A stretch of DNA of 64,000 bases, taken from assembly GCA_017433825.1 (NCBI GenBank), contig JAFRGL010000025.1:1-64000 (forward strand), in the 5' to 3' direction. The first letter of the stretch is position 1. The number at the start of each line of letters is the position of its first letter. Source of the DNA: Eubacterium sp. (GTDB lineage: Bacteria > Bacillota > Clostridia > Lachnospirales > Lachnospiraceae). The notes beneath the pieces are model-generated. The model did no database searches and was not told the DNA's origin. It saw nothing but the letters and a program-made list of their open reading frames with translations. Of this stretch, positions 1 to 8,384 are shown piece by piece. Both the position numbers and the translations under genes were made by a program.

Positions 1-256
<256 letters not shown>

Positions 257-310
257 ATTATCTGATTTAAAAGTGTGTGCGGTTTTCAGGATGCATAATT
301 ATGTATCAGT

Positions 311-381
311 AGGGGATTGGTCAAATGGCATGACAGGAGTCTCCAAAACTCTTAGCGGGAGTTCGATTCTCTCATCCCCTG
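311..381 (+). tRNA. tRNA-Trp (anticodon CCA)
   Basis: A cloverleaf can be drawn by hand. The acceptor strands AGGGGAT and ATCCCCT pair fully, the anticodon stem GGAGT/ACTCT encloses loop CTCCAAA with CCA at positions 34-36, and the T arm contains GTTCGATT. The CCA tail is not encoded. It sits about 55 nt after the 23S rRNA end and is followed at once by a terminator, so it is probably co-transcribed with the rRNA operon. Confidence 0.93.
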
Positions 382-386
382 TAAAG

Positions 387-427
387 CAGTTCGGATAATC
401 CGATAAGGTATCCGGGCTGTTTTTTTG
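387..427 (+). terminator. Rho-independent terminator of the rRNA/tRNA-Trp unit
   Basis: CAGTTCGGATA pairs with TATCCGGGCTG (11 bp with two G-U pairs) around an 11-nt loop, followed by a run of seven T. It closes the rrn-tRNA transcript. Confidence 0.85.
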
Positions 428-474
428 TGTTGTTTTATTCTTTTTTTCTTTCGATATCATTCCGGGTAAATAAA

Positions 475-503
475 TTGAAAATCTCATTTCTATTTGATAT
501 AGT
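475..503 (+). promoter_or_regulatory. Sigma-A type promoter for the CotH-family gene
   Basis: TTGAAA at 475-480 and TATAGT at 498-503 are separated by exactly 17 bp. Transcription would begin near 510, giving a leader of about 85 nt before the start at 598. Confidence 0.55.
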
Positions 504-597
504 AACTGTATTGAGAGATACAAGTCTGATATTTTTTGCTGATATATTCCCAAAAACATGATTGAATAATCTATACATGTATGAAAGGCGGATGAAA

Positions 598-2022
598 ATG
601 AAGAAGATGGTGAAATGCGCCGCATTTTTTACTTCTGGGCTTATTATGCTTCTTACATTTACTGCCTGCGGAGAGAAAAAACAGGAATCTTTTACTTCCA
701 TATCTGTTTCTTCTGAAGAAGATACACAGGGAAGCAAGGTATCCGATGAAACCTATAATAATCTTTTTGACCGCAGTATCGTACATAATATTGATATTGA
801 AATAAGCGAAGAAGACCTGCTGGATCAAAATGAGAATCCTCTGGACAAGACGAAATACAGGGCAGATGTAATTATTGACGGTGAGCGGTTCGAAAACGTT
901 TCATTTGCCACTAAAGGGAGTTCGTCACTGATCATTCCGTACACTAACGGGTCAACCCGGTTTCCGTATAAACTGAACTTCGGAAAATACGAAAAGAAAC
1001 AGTCTTATTACGGGCTGGACAAACTGAATCTTTCCGGCTTTTACTCCGATCCTTCCTGCATGAAGGACTGGCTGGCTTTCCGGATTATGGAGGAGAGCGG
1101 AATCAGCGCACCGCTTACGAGCTATGTATGGCTTACAATTAACGGTGAGGACAGGGGACTGTATCTGGCTTTGGAAGAGATTGGAGATTCCTGGATGGCA
1201 CGCACGGGCCGTCAGACGGGGGAACTGTACAAGCCGGAATCACCGGTTTCAAACATGAATTTCGGCGGTGCAGAAGATGCACATATTATTAAAGAGAAGG
1301 GGCTTCTTGCATATTTTCTGGAACGTATTGAGCGGATGGGAAGTCCGGCAGACACCGGTTCTGCCCTCGTTTATCTGGATGACGATGCGGAAAGTTATCC
1401 TGATATTTTCGATAATGCTGAAACCAAGGTGAATGATGATGACAAAACACGGCTTATTGACAGTCTGAAAATGCTCAGCGACCCTGAAAGATGCAAATCT
1501 GTGCTCGATACGGAGGAAGTCATCCGTTATTTTGCCGCGCATAATTTTGTCCTTTCCTCCGACAGTTACACCGGTCTGCCTGCACATAATTATTATCTTT
1601 GCGAAGAAGATGGAGTCATGTCGATATTTCCATGGGATTATAACAGCGCTTTCGGTGAGAATCTTGGTAAATTGCACCCCGAGCTGACTCGGGAAAACAT
1701 CATAAACTGGCTGGTTGACGAACCCCTGTACGATACAAACCCGCAGGAGCGTCCTTTATGGGCCTGGATTCCTGCAGATGAAGAAAGCCGCAAACAGTAT
1801 CATGCGGTTCTGGATGAACTGCTGAAGAATTATTTTGAATCCGGCCGGTTTGAAGAGGAAATAAACAGAATGTACAGCCTCATCGAACCATATAAGGCGA
1901 AAGATCCCACATCGTTTTCCACGATGGAGGAGACTTTGGCAGATTTTCAGAAATTGAAGGCATTTTGTATGGAAAGGGCTGCCGCTGTCAGAAGCCAGAT
2001 CGGCGAAGACCGGATACAATAA
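598..2022 (+). CDS. CotH kinase family lipoprotein
   Basis: A 474-residue protein of the CotH family, named after spore coat protein H; some members are atypical protein kinases. The N-terminus is a lipoprotein signal (MKKMVKCAAFF..., lipobox TFTAC), so it should be anchored outside the membrane. Family signatures are DKLNLSGFYSDPSCMKDWLAF (roughly residues 135-155), a GLYLALEEIG strand and the acidic FPWDYNSAFGEN segment, which matches the metal-binding part of the CotH fold. ATG 598 is chosen because AAAGGCGG lies 6 nt upstream; the in-frame ATG at 592 is too close to it. It has its own promoter and a terminator at 2075, so it is probably monocistronic. The substrate is unknown. It may act on the cell envelope rather than spores. 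Confidence 0.82.
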   Translation: MKKMVKCAAFFTSGLIMLLTFTACGEKKQESFTSISVSSEEDTQGSKVSDETYNNLFDRSIVHNIDIEISEEDLLDQNENPLDKTKYRADVIIDGERFENVSFATKGSSSLIIPYTNGSTRFPYKLNFGKYEKKQSYYGLDKLNLSGFYSDPSCMKDWLAFRIMEESGISAPLTSYVWLTINGEDRGLYLALEEIGDSWMARTGRQTGELYKPESPVSNMNFGGAEDAHIIKEKGLLAYFLERIERMGSPADTGSALVYLDDDAESYPDIFDNAETKVNDDDKTRLIDSLKMLSDPERCKSVLDTEEVIRYFAAHNFVLSSDSYTGLPAHNYYLCEEDGVMSIFPWDYNSAFGENLGKLHPELTRENIINWLVDEPLYDTNPQERPLWAWIPADEESRKQYHAVLDELLKNYFESGRFEEEINRMYSLIEPYKAKDPTSFSTMEETLADFQKLKAFCMERAAAVRSQIGEDRIQ

Positions 2023-2074
2023 CCAGGAACATCATTATTCCGGCAGCACGAAAAAGCATAATGCCAATAAGAAA

Positions 2075-2112
2075 CAGCACCAACGGTTAACCGCCGGAGG
2101 TGCTGATTTTTA
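2075..2112 (+). terminator. Rho-independent terminator after the CotH gene
   Basis: CAGCACC pairs with GGTGCTG around an inner cGGTTAACCg hairpin and is followed by ATTTTT. Confidence 0.75.
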
Positions 2113-2534
2113 AGTTGTATTCTGCTTCCCTGTATGTTATAAAAGTTTTAACAGAAAGAGAACGCATTTGCGCCTGCGGAAGATCCGGCACAGACTCTTT
2201 AAGGAAATTTAAGCAGTTTGCTTATTCCTGACGTAAGGCTTCACAGGCAGCCGGTCTGTGTACGATCCGGTGAGTTCGGGAATTTCCCGAACTTTAAAGA
2301 TTTCTCTTTCTGTTTTTTATTTGTCCGGAAAAACGGTTACTTCATTATCCTTACTGCCCGTATCAGAGATGATGTTCTGTGCAAAAACCCGCTCCGGTCT
2401 GCGATTTTGACGCAGTAGAATACGTAAAGTATAATAAAGAAAACCGGAATGGCAATGAAGACGAACTGCATCGTCCGGGACGCTTAGATAAGGAAACAGG
2501 TTGATGCACCTTTAAGGTATTATTCCGAAAAACA
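2113..2534. other. Gene-poor stretch with a 21-bp palindrome
   Basis: About 420 bp without a convincing gene. A 66-codon open frame at 2218-2418 has no ribosome binding site and no recognisable product. The only clear structure is AGTTCGGGAA-T-TTCCCGAACT at 2273-2293, a perfect 10-bp palindrome with a one-base centre, which could be an operator site. Nothing else is seen. Confidence 0.5.
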
Positions 2535-2563
2535 TTGGTTTGACTGGGAATCTGTGTTATGAT
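2535..2563 (+). promoter_or_regulatory. Possible promoter of the 2585 flavoprotein gene
   Basis: TTGGTT at 2535-2540 and TATGAT at 2558-2563 are 17 bp apart. The leader would be only about 15 nt, starting just before AAAGGAG, so this is tentative. Confidence 0.3.
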
Positions 2564-2584
2564 ATGGCTGAAAGGAGATATGAA

Positions 2585-3454
2585 ATGTTTGACTGTATTA
2601 TTATCGGGACAGGGCCTGCGGGACTGTCAGCAGCGCTGAACTTAAAAAAATACAACAAGGACTTTGTCTGGTTCGGGACGAAAAGGTTAAGTGACAAGGT
2701 CATTAAAGCGGAGATGATTACCAATTATCCGGGCCTTCCGAATGTTTCCGGGCCTGATCTTTTTAAGGCTTTTGATGCGAGCAGGGAAGCCGCAGGGCTG
2801 GAAATTACGGAAAAGACCGTAACCAATGTCATGAAAAACGGAAACACCTTCATGGTCCTGGCTGATAATGACATTTACGAAGCGAAAAGCCTCATTCTGT
2901 GCATCGGCGTAATGAACGCGAAGCTTCTGGAGGGCGAAGACAGGCTTTTAGGCAGAGGTTTAAGCTATTGTGCCACCTGTGACGGACAGTTTTACAGGGA
3001 TAAAAAGATTGCCGTTATAACGAACGATGCCAAATACGAGCATGAGGTAGAATATCTGGCAGATCTGGCCGCGGAAGTTATCTACCTCCCGACTTTTAAA
3101 GACAGTGTGATTTCCAGGGAAAATGTTACCTTTAACAGCGGTGTCCCGGCTGCGCTTGAAGGAGAATCCAAAGTGGAAAAGCTGGTGCTTAAAAACGGTG
3201 AGGTCCTGGAAGTGGACGGCGTATTTGCCTTAAGAAATGCAATTGTTCCGACAAAGCTGTTCCCACAGCTTGAAGTGGACGGAGGGCATGTGGTTGTGGA
3301 CAGAGGCTGCCGTACCAATCTTGAAGGGTGCTTTGCCGCCGGGGACTGTACGGGCCTTCCGTATCAGTATACCAAAGCCGTGGGTGAAGGAAACGTGGCT
3401 GCCTTGAACTGCATCACCTGGCTGGCTGAACAGAAGCTTAAGGAAAATGTCTGA
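2585..3454 (+). CDS. Thioredoxin reductase-like FAD protein lacking the usual NADPH motif
   Basis: A 289-residue flavoprotein of the TrxB class. The FAD site GTGPAG is at residues 8-13, the redox pair CATC at 129-132 in the usual YCATCDG context, and the C-terminal FAD motif reads AAGDCTG. The NADPH domain is unusual: where TrxB has a GGGxSA turn followed by HRRxxxR, this protein has VITNDAKYEHEVEY and no basic motif. That suggests a different electron donor (ferredoxin or another flavin) or loss of nucleotide use, as known for some ferredoxin-dependent reductases; this is inference. ATG 2585 is preceded by AAAGGAG at 7 nt. The next gene starts 21 nt downstream, so the two are probably co-transcribed. 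Confidence 0.8.
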   Translation: MFDCIIIGTGPAGLSAALNLKKYNKDFVWFGTKRLSDKVIKAEMITNYPGLPNVSGPDLFKAFDASREAAGLEITEKTVTNVMKNGNTFMVLADNDIYEAKSLILCIGVMNAKLLEGEDRLLGRGLSYCATCDGQFYRDKKIAVITNDAKYEHEVEYLADLAAEVIYLPTFKDSVISRENVTFNSGVPAALEGESKVEKLVLKNGEVLEVDGVFALRNAIVPTKLFPQLEVDGGHVVVDRGCRTNLEGCFAAGDCTGLPYQYTKAVGEGNVAALNCITWLAEQKLKENV

Positions 3455-3475
3455 GAAACGTTTGGGGGAAATGAA

Positions 3476-4483
3476 ATGCTTACACCTAAAGAAAACCTCC
3501 TGGAAACCCTGAAGAAAGACGGGAAACCGGATTGCCTGTGCAATTCCTTTACCATGTTCAGGGGGATTCCGAATGACCCCTGCTTCAAACTTATCCGGGG
3601 AAACCGGATACGGGGTACAAATTCCATAGATGCCTGGGGAACGCAGATTCTGTTTCCGGAGGATGCACCAGCGGCTGTACCTCTCGTGACACCTGAAAAT
3701 CAGGTAATAAAGGATATTTCCCACTGGAAAGACTACGTTAAGGTACCGGATCTGCGCGGAAAGTGCTCGGAAGGCTGGGAAGAGGCGAAGGCGGCGAAAG
3801 ATGCGATCGACCAGGACAGGTACCTTACCATGAATGTAATGGGCACCGGTATTTTCGAGCAGTTGCATATGCTGATGACGTTCGAGGATACGCTGGTAAA
3901 CTTCCTGGTAGAAGAGGAGGCAATGCATGAGCTGATAGACGCTGTCTGCGAATACCGACTGACATATATGCAGCTGGTGGTGGAAAACCTGCACCCCGAC
4001 TGCATCGTCTCACATGATGACTGGGGTTCGAAGACCAGTCTGTTCATGAGCCCGGAAGTATGGCGGGAATTCTTCAAGGAGCCTTACAGGAAACTGTATG
4101 ATTACCTGCATTCGGAAAATGTAATCGTTATGCACCACGGTGATTCCTTCATGGAACCCATTGTGGAGGATATGGCGGAAATCGGCGTTGACATCTGGCA
4201 GGGCGTACTGCCGTCCAATAATATAAAGGACATTTCGGAAAAAGTCGGGGACAGAATGCTCCTGATGGGCGGAATTGATTCCGTTATTGACAGGGAGGAT
4301 GCTTCCGAAGAAGAAATCCGAAAGGAAACACGCCGTGCCTGTGAAGAATACGGCCATCTTGCCGGCTTCTGGCCGGGCATGACTTACGGCGGACCCGGAT
4401 GCATTTATCCGGGAGTGGAAGAGACTATCATTGACGAGATTAACCGGTATAATACGGAACGCTTCGGCACTGCCGTTTCATAA
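3476..4483 (+). CDS. Uroporphyrinogen decarboxylase (URO-D) superfamily protein
   Basis: A 335-residue URO-D-fold protein. This superfamily includes true HemE and many corrinoid- or coenzyme-M-type methyltransferases (MtaA-like). Recognisable stretches are HDDWGSKTSLFMSPEVW, VIVMHHGDSF, VDIWQGVLPSNN and LMGGIDS. The HemE N-terminal signature RPVWxMRQAGR is absent, so haem synthesis is unlikely and a methyl-transfer role is inferred. A paralogue lies at 36568 with the same HDDWGSK and VDIWQGV blocks. No corrinoid protein is encoded nearby. It follows the flavoprotein gene by 21 nt and precedes the protease gene by 21 nt. Confidence 0.75.
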   Translation: MLTPKENLLETLKKDGKPDCLCNSFTMFRGIPNDPCFKLIRGNRIRGTNSIDAWGTQILFPEDAPAAVPLVTPENQVIKDISHWKDYVKVPDLRGKCSEGWEEAKAAKDAIDQDRYLTMNVMGTGIFEQLHMLMTFEDTLVNFLVEEEAMHELIDAVCEYRLTYMQLVVENLHPDCIVSHDDWGSKTSLFMSPEVWREFFKEPYRKLYDYLHSENVIVMHHGDSFMEPIVEDMAEIGVDIWQGVLPSNNIKDISEKVGDRMLLMGGIDSVIDREDASEEEIRKETRRACEEYGHLAGFWPGMTYGGPGCIYPGVEETIIDEINRYNTERFGTAVS

Positions 4484-4504
4484 ATACCGGAAAAGGACAT
4501 AAGA

Positions 4505-5164
4505 ATGAACAGCACGCTTTTGATGTATATCGTAAGAGGCTTTATCCTGCTTGTCTGCATGCCCGTACACGAGTGCGCCCATGCCTGGACAGCAAACAGA
4601 CTGGGTGACCCGACAGGAAAAAATGCCGGCAGGATTACTCTGAATCCTGCCAGGCATTTAAGTCTTATCGGTACGATTATGATACTGGCCGTTGGCATGG
4701 GCTATGCAAAGCCGGTACCGGTAAATATCAATAATTTCCCTTATGAGAAAAGAAAGAAATACTTTGCGATCACTGCAGCGGCAGGCCCCATATCCAATAT
4801 GATTATGGCAGCCATCTTTGTATTTGCCGCACAGATGGTGGTTCTGTATGTGGTAAAAACCGGCCATTATTCGGAGACGGTTTCCAATCTGTATCTGATA
4901 CTGGGAAACGCTGCCATGGTGAACATATCCCTGGCGGTTTTCAACATGATTCCGTTCCCGCCGCTGGATGGTTCCAGGCTGTTCACCGCATTCCTGCCGG
5001 ACAACCTGTATTACAAACTCCTGTCCAATGAACGTTACATGATGGGTGCGCTGTTTATCCTTATGTTTATCCTGCACCGGGCAGGCATTTCGCCGGTATC
5101 CTGGATTGCCCAGAAGGTTTTTTACGGGCTTTCTGCACTTATCGGCCTGCCTTTCGGCCTGTAG
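4505..5164 (+). CDS. Site-2-protease-like membrane metallopeptidase (M50 family)
   Basis: A 219-residue integral membrane protein with the zinc motif HECAH at residues 22-26 inside the first membrane segment, followed by the LNPARHLSLIGT segment typical of the short YwhC-like S2P group. A later FNMIPFPPLDGSR segment near residue 150 supplies the third zinc ligand (Asp). Several hydrophobic spans surround these. Such enzymes cleave substrates within the membrane, but the substrate here is unknown. Its stop codon abuts the stop of the convergent alaX gene with no spacer. Confidence 0.85.
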   Translation: MNSTLLMYIVRGFILLVCMPVHECAHAWTANRLGDPTGKNAGRITLNPARHLSLIGTIMILAVGMGYAKPVPVNINNFPYEKRKKYFAITAAAGPISNMIMAAIFVFAAQMVVLYVVKTGHYSETVSNLYLILGNAAMVNISLAVFNMIPFPPLDGSRLFTAFLPDNLYYKLLSNERYMMGALFILMFILHRAGISPVSWIAQKVFYGLSALIGLPFGL

Positions 5165-6331
5165 TCAGCCGGATAAAGAAGAAAAAAACGCACGGATTTC
5201 GCCCTCGGAGGCTGCAACGCTTCCCTGGGCGAATCCGCATTTACCGCCTCCTCTGCCGGAAAGCGACCGGTTTAAATCCTTAATAAAGCCTGAAATGTCC
5301 GTATCAGGGTGAATGACGGCATATTTATAGCTGCTGCCGCTTCCGGCAAATACGCAGGCTCTGCCGCCGCATACGCTGCCTATGGCATCGGCAAGCTTTC
5401 TTACGCCATCCGCCTCCAGTTCTTCGCGTATCAGCAGTATATCGCCTTTCCCGCGGCATTCCTCCGCGGTTTTCATAAAGCCCGCTTCCTCCAGCTTAGC
5501 CAGACGGAATTTTGCATGCATCAGTTCCTCTGCCTGTTTTTTTACCAGGGCAGGGGTATTATTTTCTTTTGCGGAAAGGAAAACGGCTACTTCCTTATTG
5601 TTCTCATAGTTCATGGACAGAAAATCATAGGCACGTTTTCCGCAGTACAGTTCAAACCGGGTGCCGCCTTTATATTTCTTTGCGGAAGTTATCTTAACCA
5701 GGCCGATTTCACCGGAATATGCCACGTGGGTACCGCAGCAGGCACAGATATCCGCGCCGGGAAATTCAGCGATACGTACCGCCCCTTCCAGTTCCTTCTT
5801 GCTGCGGTATGACAATTCATGCAGGGTTTCTTTATCCGGCCAGAAGGAATGAAAGGCGTGATTCTCCCAGATATACCGGTTTGCCTGTTCTTCCAGTGCT
5901 TTTGCCTGTTCATAGGAGATTTCCGCATTGTAGTCGATGGTGACGCTTTCATCACCGAGGTGGAAGCCCACATTATCGCAGGAATATGCACTGCAGATGA
6001 TGCCGCTTATAATATGCTCCCCGGAATGCTGCTGCATGTGGTCGAAACGTCTGGCCCAGTCAATACGGCCGTGTATTATATCGCCGGCAGTTACCGGTTC
6101 AGACAGCGTATGATAAATCAGTTCATCCTTTTCATGTACATCGGTTACCTTGATGACGCGGCCGTCTTCCGTAATGATTTCACCGAAATCACAGGGCTGG
6201 CCGCCTCCTTCCGGGTAAAAGACGGTTTTGTCGAATACAGCAGTAATTTTACCGTTGTTTTCTGAAACAGAGACAACTTCCGCATCAAACTCCGTCATAT
6301 AGGCATTCTGATAATAAAGTTTTTCTGTCAT
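5165..6331 (-). CDS. Alanyl-tRNA editing protein, long AlaX type with DHHA1 domain
   Basis: A 388-residue free-standing editing protein that hydrolyses mischarged Ser- or Gly-tRNA(Ala). The N-terminal part carries FYPEGGGQPCD, and the zinc site is formed by HSGEH near residue 102 and CCGTH near 197, as in the AlaRS editing domain. The C-terminal part ends with the DHHA1-type GGGKCGFAQGS motif, which defines the long AlaX form. It is transcribed opposite to its neighbours. The AUG at 6331 has a GAGGG stretch just upstream on its strand. Confidence 0.88.
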   Translation of the reverse strand: MTEKLYYQNAYMTEFDAEVVSVSENNGKITAVFDKTVFYPEGGGQPCDFGEIITEDGRVIKVTDVHEKDELIYHTLSEPVTAGDIIHGRIDWARRFDHMQQHSGEHIISGIICSAYSCDNVGFHLGDESVTIDYNAEISYEQAKALEEQANRYIWENHAFHSFWPDKETLHELSYRSKKELEGAVRIAEFPGADICACCGTHVAYSGEIGLVKITSAKKYKGGTRFELYCGKRAYDFLSMNYENNKEVAVFLSAKENNTPALVKKQAEELMHAKFRLAKLEEAGFMKTAEECRGKGDILLIREELEADGVRKLADAIGSVCGGRACVFAGSGSSYKYAVIHPDTDISGFIKDLNRSLSGRGGGKCGFAQGSVAASEGEIRAFFSSLSG

Positions 6332-6394
6332 ATGGAAACCCTCGTTTCTCCCGCCGGATGCGGGCTTTGACCACAGTTTACCACAGGTTCCGTC

Positions 6395-6423
6395 TTTTCG
6401 AAAGATTATTAATATGCTATAGT
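6395..6423 (+). promoter_or_regulatory. Weak candidate promoter for the EEP-family gene
   Basis: TTTTCG at 6395-6400 and TATAGT at 6418-6423 are 17 bp apart. The -10 is good and the -35 is poor. It lies in the correct divergent gap between alaX and the EEP gene. Confidence 0.35.
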
Positions 6424-6459
6424 GTTGGAAAGAACATTTTATACGGGGATTTCATTATC

Positions 6460-7545
6460 ATGAAAGTTTTGAAGAAAATCATCAAAGCGGTACTGACGGT
6501 TGTCCTGGTTATTGTGATTATCGTTGCAGCCCTTGTTGTCTTCCTTTCCGTTACGGAATGGAAGCCGAAAGATATGGAGTCTGCCGTACTTTACGGTGAC
6601 ACGGAAAAGGAAGTGCCTGCGGACGGCGAAATCCATATGCTGACCTGGAATATCGGTTATTCCGCCCTGGGAAAAGACGAAGATTTCTTCATGGACGGCG
6701 GCAAAAAAGTAAGGCCGGATTCGGAAGAGGTGGTGCATGTATATCTCGAAGGCATCAAGGATACCCTGGAAACACTGGATACGGATATTGTCTTCTTCCA
6801 GGAGCTGGACTATGATTCCAGACGGTCATTCTATACAGATCAGAGGGAAGAACTGTTTGAGTGCATGGACCGTCTCTACGGCGGAGCGGGCGGTTCATTT
6901 TCCTTAAACTACAGCTGCAGATTTGTGCCTTATCCATTCCCGGTTATCGGAAAGGTAAACAGCGGCCTGATGACAGTATCCAGGTTCGGCGTCGGTGAGG
7001 CTGTACGATACCAGCTGCCGATAAGCTTTAAGTGGCCCGTCCGGATGGCAAACCTGAAACGCGGCCTCCTGGTGAGCCGGGCGAAGGTGGAAGGTACGGA
7101 TAAGGAGCTTGTTTTTGTAAACATGCATCTGGAGGCCTATGCGCCGGCGGAAGCCAAGATTGCCCAGTCCGAAATGCTCAGAAACATTTTGACCGATGAA
7201 TATGAGAAGGGCAACTATGTAATTGCAGGCGGGGACTGGAACATGACTTTCCCCGACATCGATTCGGGATTGTATCCTGTGGTGGACGCAGATTACTTTG
7301 TTGCAGAGGTCCTGGACGTAGATTTCTGTCCGGAAGGGTGGCTTCTGGTGCATGACGAGTCAGTTCCCACTTCAAGACTTCTCAACATGCCGTATGACCC
7401 GGAGAACCCGCAAACACAATATTATGTGATCGACGGCTATATCATATCACCAAATATAGTACCGATAAGCTGTGAAACCCTCGATATGCAGTTTGAGAAT
7501 TCCGATCACAATCCGGTATATTTTACATTTTCTTTACAAAAATGA
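6460..7545 (+). CDS. Membrane-anchored endonuclease/exonuclease/phosphatase (EEP) family hydrolase
   Basis: A 361-residue protein. Residues 1-32 form a positively charged start plus a single hydrophobic span, so the catalytic domain is probably outside the cell. EEP signatures are present in order: LTWNIGY, FFQELD (metal-binding Glu), NMHLEAY, GGDWNM (Asp and Asn) and the final SDHNPVYF (Asp-His pair). The family includes nucleases, sphingomyelinases and inositol phosphatases; the substrate cannot be told from sequence. ATG 6460 is chosen because translation from the further upstream codon at 6358 would add sequence before the membrane anchor with no ribosome site. Confidence 0.82.
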   Translation: MKVLKKIIKAVLTVVLVIVIIVAALVVFLSVTEWKPKDMESAVLYGDTEKEVPADGEIHMLTWNIGYSALGKDEDFFMDGGKKVRPDSEEVVHVYLEGIKDTLETLDTDIVFFQELDYDSRRSFYTDQREELFECMDRLYGGAGGSFSLNYSCRFVPYPFPVIGKVNSGLMTVSRFGVGEAVRYQLPISFKWPVRMANLKRGLLVSRAKVEGTDKELVFVNMHLEAYAPAEAKIAQSEMLRNILTDEYEKGNYVIAGGDWNMTFPDIDSGLYPVVDADYFVAEVLDVDFCPEGWLLVHDESVPTSRLLNMPYDPENPQTQYYVIDGYIISPNIVPISCETLDMQFENSDHNPVYFTFSLQK

Positions 7546-7559
7546 CAGGAGAGTAACAA

Positions 7560-8258
7560 ATGAAAATTTACGGGCTGCAGAAAATGACACTGCTGGATTT
7601 TCCGGGCAAGGTGGCCTGTACGGTTTTTCTGGGCGGATGTAATTTCAGGTGCCCGTTCTGCCATAATGCGGAACTGGCCGACCTGTCTGCTCCGCCGGTA
7701 ATGGAAGAGGAGGAACTTTTTGATTTCCTGAAGAAACGGCAGGGCCTGCTGGAAGGCGTTGCCGTCACCGGCGGGGAACCTCTTTTCTCCGATGAAATCT
7801 TCGGACTCCTTAAAGAAATAAAAGCCCTTGGCTATCCTGTAAAGCTGGATACAGACGGCGGTTATCCTGAACGGCTGAAGAAGATCATTGACGAAAAACT
7901 GGCGGATTACATCGCGATGGATGTCAAGAATTCCGAAGATAAATATGCGCTTACCTGCGGGGTCGGATATGTGGATATGTCCCGGATCCGGGAGAGCATC
8001 AGTCTGATCATGAACAGCGGAATCCAATATGAATTTCGCACCACCGTCACCGAAGAACTGTTTGATGAAGACAGTTTTCACGGTATCGGCCGGCTTGTAA
8101 ACGGTGCTGAGAATTATTTCATACAGCCGTTCAAAGACCGTGATACGGTCAGGTTTGCCGGCTTTTCTGCACCTTCTTCAGAAACGCTGAAAAGCTATCT
8201 TAACATTATGAAACGATATGTTAAAAATATTGAAATAAGAGGTGCTGACGGTTCCTGA
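7560..8258 (+). CDS. nrdG: Anaerobic ribonucleoside-triphosphate reductase activating protein (radical SAM)
   Basis: A 232-residue radical-SAM activase. The 4Fe-4S cluster ligands are Cys27, Cys31 and Cys34 (GGCNFRCPFCHN), followed by the SAM-binding TGGEPLF near residue 63. It would generate the glycyl radical on NrdD, encoded 126 bp downstream. It belongs to the NrdG2-like class with an N-terminal YGLQKMTLLDFPGK segment. The start is 14 nt after the EEP gene with GGAGAG upstream. The downstream nrdD gene has its own NrdR-controlled promoter, so the activase is transcribed separately or by read-through from the EEP gene. Confidence 0.88.
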   Translation: MKIYGLQKMTLLDFPGKVACTVFLGGCNFRCPFCHNAELADLSAPPVMEEEELFDFLKKRQGLLEGVAVTGGEPLFSDEIFGLLKEIKALGYPVKLDTDGGYPERLKKIIDEKLADYIAMDVKNSEDKYALTCGVGYVDMSRIRESISLIMNSGIQYEFRTTVTEELFDEDSFHGIGRLVNGAENYFIQPFKDRDTVRFAGFSAPSSETLKSYLNIMKRYVKNIEIRGADGS

Positions 8259-8305
8259 CACTATATATTGTGTCTTCTGTAAAAATTTCAAACCATATAT
8301 TGACA
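8258..8305 (+). promoter_or_regulatory. Pair of NrdR boxes upstream of nrdD
   Basis: Box 1 at 8258-8273 reads ACACTATATATTGTGT, a full match to the known NrdR consensus ACACWATATATWGTGT. Box 2 at 8290-8305 (AAACCATATATTGACA) matches 11 of 16 positions and is offset by 32 bp, about three helical turns, as is usual for NrdR operators. Box 2 overlaps the -35 element, so bound NrdR would block RNA polymerase. The first box begins on the last base of the nrdG stop codon. Confidence 0.9.
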
Positions 8306-8328
8306 CTCCCCCGGTCTCGTGTTATATT
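8300..8328 (+). promoter_or_regulatory. nrdD promoter
   Basis: A consensus TTGACA at 8300-8305 and TATATT at 8323-8328 are separated by exactly 17 bp. The -35 lies inside the second NrdR box. The leader is about 50 nt long and ends with GGGGGAG before ATG 8385. Confidence 0.85.
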
Positions 8329-8384
8329 GTTGAAGTCGCGAAGATGCGAATGAACATGTAATTTCAAACAGGGGGAGTTTTAAT

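Noticed and set aside
2218-2418. A 66-codon open frame in the 2.0-2.5 kb gap.
   Set aside because: No ribosome site, no recognisable protein pattern, and it covers the 21-bp palindrome.
3476-4483. Considered annotating as hemE.
   Set aside because: The HemE N-terminal signature is missing and no other haem genes are nearby.
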